64,000 nt of DNA from Paralichthys olivaceus (taxonomy: Eukaryota; Chordata; Actinopteri; Pleuronectiformes; Paralichthyidae), in contig NC_091094.1 in assembly GCF_024713975.1 (NCBI RefSeq), positions 18,013,001 to 18,077,000 on the forward strand. Direction: 5' to 3'. The position numbers and the translations under genes were made by a program. Positions 49,513-64,000 of the stretch are shown here, one piece after another. Every line of letters begins with the position of its first letter. The stretch's first letter is position 1. Under the pieces are notes generated by a model that worked only from the letters and a program-made list of their open reading frames with translations, made no database searches and was not told the DNA's origin.

Positions 49513-52500
49513 ATGACGGCGAGGAGAAGAACCAGCCGACATCCCACCGGGATATCCCCGCTGTTACTCGCCATCTTCCTGCTGATTGTGGGTGAGCAGT
49601 CGGTGGAGACAGCGTCTGACTATGACCCGTATAAAATCCTGGGGGTCAGCCGGAGCGCCAGTCATCCAGAAATCAAACGAGCCTACAAGAGCCTGGTCAG
49701 AGAATGGTGGGTGACTCACTGAACCATCATCAGCACTGTTCACGTTATTCTCCTGAAACCTCATCACTTGACACACAATGTGTCAGTGACCTTCCTCTAA
49801 CCCTGTGTGATTCCTGGTGTCACGTGTGGCTTGTTCCCTCAGGCACCCAGACAAGAACAAGGACCCGAAAGCTGAGGACACATTCATCAGGATCACCAAG
49901 TCATACGAGGTGGGTTTAAAAAGCATCACAACACACACACACACACGTACACAATTTGAAAGCTGACGCCTCTCATCTGCAGCGTGTCTCCCACATTACT
50001 CTGTTTCTGTTTCTGTCAGGTTCTCGCTTTCATTTTTAGCGTCCTCAAAGGGATAGTTCACCCAAAAGTGAAACTTCACTCATCATCTATATACTCACTA
50101 CTATGTCGATGGAGGGGTGGGCGAAGTGTCCACAAAACACTTTTGAAGTCTCAGGGGTAAACAGCGTTGCAGCCAAATCCAATAGAATTGAAGTGACTAG
50201 GTGGCCACTTCTTCAAACAGAAAAAAAATAGAAAATGCCTCCATACTGCTCCTGTGGTGTCATCCACGTGTCTGTAAACCCCCACATTCAAATTCCACTC
50301 GAAACGTCATTTACACCATGTTTTTAGCCTACATGTCCGCTGTGATCATCCTGCCTGTTCATTGGATGTGGGTGCAACACTGTTTACCCCTGAAACTCCC
50401 AGTGTTCATTTTTTGAATTTTTGGGTGAACTACCCCTTTAACAACACCATCCTCTCACTTGTGCCTTTTTCTCAGATTTTGTCAAACGAAGAGCGAAGGT
50501 CCAACTTTGACCGCTACGGCCAGATGGATGAAAACCAGCCGTTTGGCCAGTCCCAGCATCACGGTTTCCGCAGCTTCCGCAGCAGCTTCTACTTTGATGA
50601 GTCGTTTTTCCATTTCCACAGGTACTCACCATCACCCTCATTTAGTCTGAACCAGAAAACACTGGTAGAAATGTTTAGTTTGGATTCCTAAGTGGTTCCT
50701 GTGTCATATGTTTTTTAAGACACCATTTGTAGAGGTGTAAATGAGCAGCTGAAGGTGTCGGATGATAAAACATTTCTCTGTCCATGTTGTCATACCTGAT
50801 CACAAATATTTACATACTAGTAAGCAGCGGTTATCTGTGTAGTGGGTGGTGTGACTGTCAATAAAGACGGATGATGAATCTCCACTTCTCCTTTTGGACA
50901 AGAATCAAGCCTGAACATCCCGGATGTGGGTGATGCCATGTTGAGCTTTTGACAACATTTGGAGCCAGATTTTACGCAGGAGGGATCAGGGAATGGCGCT
51001 GACGTATCGTAGCCCTAGTGATATACACACTGGACCAATCACGATTCAGACTCAGCTGTCATATTGGCAGCCCAACCTGTTTTTCATAGCATCAAATAAC
51101 TAATTAAACTACCAAACTATCAAACTACCTACAATGACAGTAACTATACAAATATGTATTTAACTTTGACTTTTTTTGTTTGGTCCATGTCCCATCTGCT
51201 TACATGGAGGATGAGGGGTTTATGATCTATAATGTAGCCAGCCACCAGAGGGTGATTGAGATGCTTTGGCTTCACGTTTGGGAAGTCACAGTCTGTCTGG
51301 ATGAGCTCCTCCTTGTGTTAGATTATTGATAATCAAGGACATTACAAACAAATCCATTCTAATCCAGAAGACGATGTGTTCAGGTGGAGTAATTATTGTC
51401 CCTTTCCTAGACTTTGGTTATGCTTTGTAAACTAGCATGATCAAGTCCTGTTGTCCAGACCCATTAAGTTATTAGTTTTCAGTTAATCAATAAAATATGA
51501 TAATATGTTAGTTTTTAGCGTATCTGATATTACCATTTGTGTGTGTTTCTTCATTTTAGTAGTCACTGTGACCTCATGACTGTCTAGTTCTGTTAATTAT
51601 ATTTTTGTGGAAGGCCTGGAGGGGAAAGTCGTCCACTTGGACTCAATGATGATCTGATTAGAATTTGGTGGTGAAAAACTATTAGAGGAAAAAAAACGAA
51701 TTAATAATGAAAATTGATAAATTTTTCTTTGATTATTAAGCTAAAAGTTCCTTAGATTCCTTTGATTTTTAGAGGAGCATATCTGCCTCTACTCAGCCTA
51801 AAGTAAACAAGTTGGAGTCACAGTTTTCTCACTGGTCAAGTCCTGACAGCCTCCACTGTTTTGTGTTGCTCCTCCATGTCCAGGGACTTTGCCGACAACA
51901 AGTACCTGCTTCATCACGCACAGTTTAACAGCGACGTGCTCCCAGACAGCCACAAAAGGCCGTACCTCATCAAAGTGACCTCTGACAGGTGCTTTGCATG
52001 CATCCACATTGAGCCTGTATGGAAGGAGACAGTGCAGGAGCTGGAGCTGCTGGGTAAGTCTTCCCTCTGCCCCCAGCACCCCCTCAGGATCCTCACTGGT
52101 TTTCCTGAAAGCATCCCAACATACACCTGCTGTGCACTCAGTCATTAGGACAAATGTGTTCAGATACTTTACAGAGATGGCAATTTCTTTAAATATTCTT
52201 CAGGGTTTATTTGTTCTTCTTGGTTTCCAGGGATAGAGAGCTAAGGCGAGGTAGAAATTCAGGCCTTGTCTAGTACTGATGAGTTTTAAGTTAAGTTAAT
52301 TCTGCCAAATAGAAGTACATACCTAAATGTTCTTTAGATGAAGTCTGGTGTTTAATCCAAAAGTGTTGCACAGTGGCCTCCCCTGGAAATACAGTATAAC
52401 CAGCATGTTATTGGAACCCACTGCTCTTTACTGTGCTACTGACACCAGTCTTAAAGTCTATGAGTGCACAGTCAATGAGAGTCAATAAGAAGGCAGCTCT

Positions 52501-53745
52501 CTGTGTTTGCATGTGCTGGTTATATTGTGTTTTTATTATGATGTAATATTTACATGTGTCCTTCATTACCAGAGAGCTTTGTGTTTTTTGCTCCACTGTA
52601 TCAGCTATGAGTGTATTTTTACTTTCACACCAGGTGTGGGTATTGGCATCGTGGACCTGGGTTATGAGCGTCACCTGGCCAACCAGCTGGGAGCTCACCG
52701 TGCGCCCTCCATCATTGGGCTGGTGAACGGCAGGGTGACCTTCTTCCATCAGGCTGTGGTTCGGGAACACCTGCGGCAGTTCATCGAAGACCTTCTGCCC
52801 TACAAACTGGTGGAAAAGGTAACTGAAGCTAACACAAATACGATGCTGCTACTTTTAATAGAATTTATAGACCTGATAAGTAAATACCTTTGTTTGGTCA
52901 TAGAGGCATAATGGTTTCCAGCTGATTATAATTGAAAATATTGACCTGATTGAGGTAACATATATGTACGGTTTTATTAAACTAACTACATTAATTTAAT
53001 AAATCCCACCGTAACGGGTGTTCTTAACTGATGAAACAGTGTCACACTCAAGCTCGGACATCCGATTAATGTCTTTACGTGTTTATTTTTGCATAAGCAT
53101 TCCTATTTCACACATGCTAAGCTAACTAGCACATGAACAGTAACTGTGCCATTCACCAGGTAATCAACTGAAATGACACAAAATGAACATAAAACCACAA
53201 TATTAATGACACAGACATATTATCCACTGTATAATCCGCATACATGAACACATTTATAGCATTCAACATAAGTTGCAATCACATTGTATACATCTCTTAA
53301 CTCACCAGCTCAGCTTCACCAGTCAAAATAATAGCATCCATATAAAAGAAGATCTGGCAGGTTAATACATTCGCCCCAATTAATCTACAGGGGGGGTTGC
53401 TACCACAAGAGGTCAGTGTTACATTACAACAAATGTGGGATAACTTCACAATATATATTTATACAAGTCATCACGTCTTTGAAGATTCTCAGCTGTCAGG
53501 ACTTGTTTAAGTTTCCTGAAGACGTTTAACTTCTCATCTGATGGCTTGTAGCTTACAGTTCTGAATTTATTTCCATTGTATCCAATTTAATTAAATATTA
53601 TTGTTTCTTTAAAACGTTTGTCTTTTGTTTGTCCAGATCACAGATAACAACTACTTGACTTTTCTGGATAACTGGCATGAGGAGAATAAGCCCAGTGTTC
53701 TGTTGTTTGACCAAGTCCCCATTGTTCCCCTGCTCTACAAAGTAA

Positions 53746-53782
<37 letters not shown>

Positions 53783-56700
53783 GCAGTATAGTTTTTTAAC
53801 TATATGGGGCCTTATGTTTATAAATGTAATCTAATAGGGAAACTGGTACAGGTCACAAAATGTCCACTAAAAGTGTTTTTTTTACCAATTACAAGATCAA
53901 ATTGTTTGTGTCTTTGGTAACATCACACATGTCTTGAAAAACAAGAAGTATCTATTTGACTTCCCATTTTCTTGGAATAGAATAATTCCTTTTTTATGCC
54001 AGTACACATGTTTTGTCAAGAGATTTAAACAAGGGATGTCGTAATATCAAAAAATTCCTAGTTGATACCGATAGCATGAAATTTTCACAATTGTCGATAC
54101 TCAATTTGATACCACAGTTAAAAAAACAACAATGAATCACACTGTCCTTTTTATAAAAAATATTTGAACATACAAAAAACAACTGTGGCTATGTAGCCTT
54201 CAAGTAATAAATAAAAAGAAAAAACTATTAACATTATAAAACAGAGGCATGTAGGAAAAGTATGAGATGTCAGGTATCAGGTATAACACAAAAGACTGCA
54301 CAAGCGATGTACTAACACACACACACACACACACCTATATACTGGAGTGCAAGGCTCCACAATAACCTGCTGAACTCACATCCATGTTCTTGCAGCGCAG
54401 GGTCAGTATTTTTCAGTACCTACATGAGGTTTTTAGAATTTTGGCATTGACTCTGTACTGCTATCGGTTCCTGTGACATCCCTAATTTATCAGTTTGCCT
54501 TGAACTCCTTCACATCTTGTTCTCTTTTTTTTTAAGTGTGTTTATTTGTGCTGCTCTAATCTTCCCATCCTCCCCTTCCCACCCTCCAGTTAACAGCGTT
54601 TGCCTTCAGAGACTACGTGCGATTCGGCCAAGTGGACCAGGGTGACAAGCACTGCACTCGGCTCCTGCGGCAGTTCAACATAAACACATACGCCCCCACC
54701 ATGATGCTGTTTAAAGAGGACACAGAGAAGCCTGTCGACATCATACAGGTACACCTTGCATTGCCTGCATACAAAACCACTGGGTCATTCATTTTAAAAA
54801 AATTCCCTCCTGCTATATCTGAACACTCAGATTTAAACTGCACAGCCAATCTGCTCGAACCTTTTCTGTCTGTTTAGACGCCTTTAACTTTCTCTCTCCC
54901 AGGCCAGAGGATTGAAGCGACAGATCATGGATGAGTTTGTGTCCAACAACAAGTTCCTGCAGGTGCCACGACTCATCAACCAGCAGCTTTTTGATGAGCT
55001 GTGTCCTGTAAAGCAGTTCCACCGGCGGAGGAAGTAAGACGTTAATCTTTATTCATCTTTATGTATCTTCCATGGCTCTCATGTTCTTGTCTTCTTTTTG
55101 CCCAAAAAACTATTTAACCAAACAACCTTCATAATAATACAGCAACTGTAAGAAGCTAAATTCCATAAGGAATGGTTGGATAAGCATCGTTTGGATATCA
55201 AGGCTTTTTTAATTGACCTGAGTGAGTGGTTCACAGGTACTGTGTGCTGCTGATCACCGGTGAGGACCAAGCTTTTCTTCCAGGCAACAAGGCTTTCCTC
55301 GACTTCGCCTCAGCCAACAAAAAAGACGTGCTGCGCTTTGCATACGTCTACCAGCGTCAGCAGCAGCAGTTGTGTCAGGCACTGCTCCACAATCAGGTTT
55401 CACTCTCACCTCAGGTCAGTGGAAATAACACACACTCTTAGCACAAATGCCATTCTTTAATACCGTACAGAAAGACAAACCTATAAATTGCAATTTTCCA
55501 TCCATAAACAAACATCAAAATGCACTTGCAAAACATGAACACACACCACTTAATGAGTCATATCACAGATCTGTTTGCGAAGCCTCACTTTACAGTGTAA
55601 GGGCTCTTTAATGCTGCTGACAGGTGGTGATCCTCGAGAGGCGGACCCAGGCGGGTAAGGTCCTGTACCGCTCACTGAGTGGCGGCTGGAACGGCAGCGA
55701 AGAAGACAAGTACCACCTCCACGAACAGCTGGAGCTCCTTCAAAAGGATCCCACATATCTGAGCTTGGATGCCACTCTGCCAGAACTCAACAACGAGATG
55801 GCCCCAGTAAGTCACAGCAGACACACACTCACACCACTATCATGCGACTATCCCACTGGACCTGCACCCATCAATCTGACTTGTTTGTTTTTAATACTGT
55901 CACTCTTTTTTTCTCTCTCAGATTTTTATAATTCAATGGATGAATGCTGCATATGATTACATTCTTCAAATATATGATGACCTTCTCTATTCAAACTGGT
56001 AAGACGACACTCCCACAGGAAGTCTGCAGCACTTTAGCTGATGTTTGTGAAATGTATAACAAGCTGAATCATTCTGCATCATTGACACTCTCTGTAGATG
56101 AGACTTTATAGTGTCCTATCATAGTGTGATGCACCTCCTTTAAATATTTGATATGGGTTCCACATGTTTTAATAACCACATGTTTCTCTTCTCAAGGCGA
56201 GAGATGATGCCCATTCTGTCCTTGATTTTCTCAGCTCTCTTCATTCTTTTCGGCACCGTCATCATCCAGGCCTTCAGGTGAGAGGCACAGCTCAGCCTGA
56301 GACTTTATAATCATATGTCTAAAGATTTGAAAAATATGTTAAACTTAATGATACTGAATAGCTCTGCAAGACAAATCTGTATCTTTAGCTTTTGTTTGGA
56401 TGATTTGTCTCCAACTCTATTGAGAGCATTTTGGTCTCTAAGCTGATGATTTCCTTTCGGTGGTCTATTTTCAGTGAGCCAGACGAGAACAAACCCCGGA
56501 AACCAAAGCCAAAGGAGCAACCAGAAACTGAGGGTGATGCATCAAGTAGAGCAAGTACTTCAAGGTAACATAAGCTGCTTTCAGACATGCACTGAACTCT
56601 GGATATTCTCCCAAAGTTATCCATGTACTGTATGTGAGAATACAAATGTCAGAGTCAATTTCTCTGCACTTTCCCCAGCCAGCCTGCTATTAAAATGTCC

Positions 56701-58200
56701 AAAGAATGTGAGGTCAGCCCATGTGAGAATACTGTGAGCGAGTGGGTGTGTTGATAACGCTTCCAAATATCTCTCAGTTAAAATGAGGAGCTGAAGATGT
56801 GAACTAAGACAGACAACAAGATTCAATAGCTTTTGATGATAATGGCCAACGCCAGTGTCGATGTGCGGTAAACAAAAACATGTGACACAACATTATTCAT
56901 ATGGGAAGGGCAAACTGCACTATTGTCTGGACATTATCCTGAGTTCAAGTTAAGCAAACAAACTCTGAGATGCTTTTTGAAAATTACATCCGTGTATCTA
57001 AATTATAAAACCACTTCTGTTACCCATTGGCACAGTCTTTAATTATTCATTCAACATGATATAATATGGTTTTGATTCATTCATATTTTACTCAAACCAG
57101 CAGTGATAGTGATAATAGTAAGCATTTAAAGATTTCTCCTGCTCCATCAAGGTATTTAAAGGATCCATTCATTATTTATTCCTCTTCTACAGTCTGGACA
57201 TGAAGTGATCCCCTCTGAAGACAACTCTATAAAATAATTTGGGGACAAAACTCTCAACCCACAAATATTCCCACTTTTCTTCCCTCAACATCTGTCTGTC
57301 TTTTGTTCATGCAGTCGTCCTCCCAAGAAGAATTTTGTAGAGGTGACGGAGCTGACGGACATCACGTACATCAGTAACCTTGTCAAGCTGAGGCCTGGAC
57401 ACATCAACGTTGTACTGGTGCTCACCAACACCTCCAAGAATGCCTTGCTCGGAAAATTTGCCAAGGAGGTTTTTTCTTTCTCTGGGTAAATCTTTTTTAT
57501 ATATTTGAATGTATTGTTTATGAATTTGTTCAGATCAAACAATGGGGCTTGTTTTTTATGTATATGGAATAAATATAGTACCAGGGAGTGATGCTAACAC
57601 TATCTATTATCTTCATTTTTTATCTGGGCCACTAACATGCCCCAGTGGCATATTTTTTATCAACCATGGCTCTCTCCACCTATTAATCCCAAACTGCTCT
57701 GCCACTACAGGACGCAGACCCTGCATTTCTCTTTCCTTAACGCGGATAAGCACTGCCACTGGATGCCGTCACTCCTTCGCTCAACCTCTGGCGCTGCGGA
57801 AAGCGAGGGCCATGCAGATGAAGACGAGGAGCCTTCAGACTATGCTGGATACGTCCTGGCCCTCAACGGCCACAAGAAGTACTTTTGCCTCTTTACACCC
57901 GTCTTCACAGGGGACGATCCCAACGACTCATCATCAGAGAACTCATATTCCTCTGACAGCAAGAGAACATCCCGGTCCAGGTCCAGGTCTAGCTCCCACT
58001 CTCGATCCAGGTCCCATTCCAGAGAAAATGGGGCTGGCCCCAAGAGAGGCTCCAGCAGGGCCACGAGCATAGAGGTGCACCATAAGCTTGACAGACTGGG
58101 GCTGTGGATGGAAAGACTAATGGAGGGCACCCTGCCCAGATTACAGGTCCTTGCATGGCCCTCACTCGATGAAAGCGCTAACTCTTCCAGAGAAAGCTGA
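49513..58200 (+). CDS. dnajc16: DnaJ homolog subfamily C member 16 (ERdj8), ER membrane J-protein with thioredoxin-like domain
   Basis: Fifteen coding exons give 808 residues (human 782): 49,513-49,706; 49,843-49,909; 50,476-50,621; 51,884-52,053; 52,634-52,818; 53,637-53,741; 54,590-54,748; 54,903-55,033; 55,237-55,414; 55,624-55,806; 55,922-55,998; 56,197-56,277; 56,475-56,564; 57,315-57,485; 57,711-58,200. All introns are GT-AG and phases agree. Order: N-terminal signal segment (about 17-35), J domain (about 44-105) with HPD at 66-68 straddling exons 1-2, thioredoxin-like domain with CFAC (C172, C175) in the CxxC position, further thioredoxin-like sequence to about 505, a membrane segment (about 537-557), and a C-terminal region ending in an RS-rich tract (731-750). 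Known role: ER protein affecting autophagosome size, with the HPD motif engaging Hsp70. An ETS-like site, the reverse complement of GTTACCGGAAATG, lies just upstream of the start. The start is the first ATG giving a signal sequence. Confidence 0.95.
49927..49946. repeat. (CA)n microsatellite in dnajc16 intron 2
   Basis: Short CA run just downstream of the exon 2 donor. Confidence 0.85.
50047..50440. mobile_element. Non-autonomous DNA transposon (MITE-like) in dnajc16 intron 2
   Basis: About 394 bp with imperfect inverted ends: AAAGGGATAGTTCACCCAAAA on the left against TTTTTGGGTGAACTACCCCTTT on the right. This end sequence is a very common interspersed motif in fish genomes (recall, not a search). 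It has no coding capacity. It ends 35 bp before exon 3, close to that exon's acceptor. Confidence 0.75.
50860..51320. mobile_element. Probable degenerate dispersed repeat in dnajc16 intron 3
   Basis: Phrases such as GACCAATCACGATTCAGAC and TTTGGCTTCACGTTTGGGA resemble a repeat commonly met in teleost introns. I see no clear ends and no coding frame. The rest of intron 3 (50,622-51,883) shows nothing else. Confidence 0.35.
53747..53780. repeat. (CA)n microsatellite adjacent to dnajc16 exon 6 splice donor
   Basis: About 17 CA repeats begin six bases after the exon 6 end (donor GTAAGA, then the repeat). Confidence 0.92.
54032..54483. mobile_element. Non-autonomous DNA transposon, possibly hAT-like, in dnajc16 intron 6
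   Basis: About 452 bp bounded by AGGGATGTC and its reverse complement GACATCCCT. Subterminal GATACCGATAG and CTATCGGTTC are also inverted. The AGGGATGT-type end is reminiscent of hAT elements. It holds a CA run at about 54,315-54,334. No transposase remnant and no clean 8-bp target duplication were seen. Confidence 0.6.
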
Positions 58201-59834
58201 GGTCAAAGTAAGAACGGTTGAGATTGATAAAGCAAGATAACTGCTAGAATATATTACAGTTTTCAAATTATTATTGAATTTCTCTTTTGCAGAGTAAAGT
58301 TGCTGCACTGAACATTTGCAACCAGTTTACAGAATGTTTTGTTTCATCTCATAGTGTGGATCAGCAGGAAATCATTGGCTGAGTGTGTGCAACAACAACA
58401 AACCTTTGAAATGCAGCAGTCTGCAGCTTTTAAAATATGAGATAAACGCAGCAAAGACAAAGTGTGGGCTGCATGACACCACATCACGTCTTCAGCACAG
58501 AGAGCAAAGACAGGAGAAAATCTTTATGGAAAAAAAACAACAAAAACTGATTGTGTTTCCTCTCTGGTTTTCTTAGAAATATCTATACAGTTCTTTGCAT
58601 TATTTTCTCCTTCTTTACTTTAATCTCTGCATATTGAAATAGTGAATTCACAGCACGGGATAAGTGCAATTTCTTTTTTGCTTAAAGCCTCTGAACCATC
58701 CAGAGCATCTAAAATGTGATATAAGATGGATGTCAGTCATGAGTGCAACCTCTGGCAGTATGTCCCTCTGATCAGTTCTGCTGTATGTGATCAGATCTCC
58801 ACATGGGCTTTTGTTTGGAAGCAGCTGAATGAGAATAAAGCCTGTTGAGCTGAATTTATAGATAAATAATAGTTTTTGTTTTTGTAGGAACTTGATTCAT
58901 GGCCTTTTTTGCTAATAGAGCTGATGCAACCCTTTTTGATTCCAGGTGTAAAGATAAAGTTCGCAGCATGATGAGAAGCAATAACCAACTTATTCACATA
59001 ACAACATTAACATTTAAGTTTTTAAGCAGGATTGATTATCAGGGTTCATCCTGAAGGTTTTCTGCTCAGACCAGATCTCAATATCTTACTGTATCTCTGC
59101 GTTGATTCTCTTTGAACGTGAAATATTCAGTAATTTGATCCCGCAATGTTGAAATCTGCCTTTTTGTCTTTACAGTTGCTGTGAGCCTGATTATACTTGT
59201 TTGTTAAGCTCTTGTTATTTGTCTAAATCAGGGGGAAAATTACACATTTGCCACACTGTCCCTGCCCTCAAACCTGTAAATGTTAATGCATGTAATAATT
59301 AGACCTAAAATCACATAAATGCTTAGTGAATTTGCACTGGCAATATAAATGTTTCACCCCCCCCCCCCCCCTCTCCCGTAATTGATTAATTTGAGACCGA
59401 AGAAATATTTTCATTACACTGTAACTCAGAATGTTTTTTTCTTGTTACATCCATATCCCACTGCAAGAAAAAATGCTGTGTAAATTATGAAAAGAAACTC
59501 CTTTTAAAACAGTTTATTTATTAAAATATGAGGATGAGTTTGTCCTGCGTTGATGTTTGTCATTTCCCTTCATGCTTTTTTCAGACTAATATTGTTTTAT
59601 CTATAATGATACAGCTCTCATCATGTTAATGTAAGTAAATGAATGACTAATTAAGGCTCATTAATTTTTGTAGCTACAGTATACCAAGAGGGAATTTAAA
59701 TGTGTTTACAAAAAGCTAAAAGTAGAACAAACATTGATAAATATAAACATGAATATATTTAAAGCATGTGTGTAAATGCAGCACAATGGCATGATCATTC
59801 AAATATTACACTTGTGTGGCTACAACATAAAGGC
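58201..59834. other. Convergent 3' ends of dnajc16 and cda
   Basis: No coding sequence is supported. On +, AATAAA at 58,834-58,839 is a plausible dnajc16 polyadenylation signal (about 635 bases after the stop). On -, AATAAA read from 59,518-59,513 is a plausible cda signal (about 317 bases after its stop). A C-tract of about 15 bases lies at 59,357-59,371. Confidence 0.6.
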
Positions 59835-63627
<3,793 letters not shown>

Positions 63628-64000
63628 TCAAAAGTTCAAAGTTTTTCTAATTGTGTGGTGTTACACATTCAAGACTAAATGAAAGCTTGACAGGAGAAAA
63701 ACAACAGCTGTGTAAGTGAATTGGATGCAGGGAAGAGTCCCTACATGCCACGTATGCAGAGCATTTAAAAAATGGTTTTTGTTTTCTGGCCTTGAACTCT
63801 GCTCTAACATCCCTCTGTACACTATGTGCTGTGGAGGACAACAATCAAGCAATGCTCCCAGATCAAGTCCCTTCTCTCTCTACACCTGACATTAAACTCT
63901 GCGCTGGGACAAACTCTTTTACATAATTACATTACCTGCATCAGTTACCTGTGTAAAACTTGTTAATTAACTCTGGAAAGTGGCCTGTGAAAATGCTTTC

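Noticed and set aside
57542-58072. 176-codon frame overlapping the last dnajc16 exon
   Set aside because: Runs through intron 14 and uses a different frame from the conserved protein; proline/arginine-rich shadow.

Overview
This window reads as the end of a teleost fish chromosome. The evidence is vertebrate-type split genes with GT-AG introns, a syntenic set of vertebrate genes (B3GALT6, DNAJC16, CDA, all on human 1p36 by established knowledge), many short non-autonomous DNA transposons of the kind common in fish introns, and vertebrate telomere hexamers (CCCTAA/TTAGGG) built into a very large tandem array.

Bases 1 to about 40,141 are one continuous subtelomeric satellite. It has about 64 head-to-tail units, most 610-680 bp long, each carrying blocks of CCCTAA and degenerate variants. 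The C-rich strand is on + at the left, as expected if the telomere lies to the left of base 1. Within a unit the same core occurs three times in diverged form. On top of the units sit nested segmental duplications with constant offsets (2,535, 1,701, 5,532/6,171, 1,255, 2,524 and 664 bp) that record recent unequal exchange. The last ~700 bp are diverged, and the array stops at about 40,141. The array contains no credible protein gene.

From 40,142 to 64,000 the DNA is mostly single copy. In order: a five-exon FAM107-family gene (+, coding 41,441-43,648); an intergenic stretch; b3galt6 (-, one coding exon, 46,557-47,576, with a probable 5' UTR intron); a promoter-like interval; dnajc16 (+, 15 coding exons, 49,513-58,200, 808 residues); cda (-, four coding exons, 59,835-62,482, 163 residues), convergent with dnajc16; and the final coding exon of a trypsin-like serine protease (-, 63,466-63,615) whose upstream exons lie beyond the window.

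The genes do not form a pathway. B3galt6 acts in the Golgi on proteoglycan linker synthesis, DnaJC16 is an ER membrane J-protein, Cda is a cytosolic pyrimidine salvage enzyme, FAM107 proteins are cytoskeletal or nuclear stress-related proteins, and the protease is secreted. Their interest lies in their position next to a highly dynamic subtelomere. All exon models were read by hand from splice signals and reading frame and have no transcript support here.
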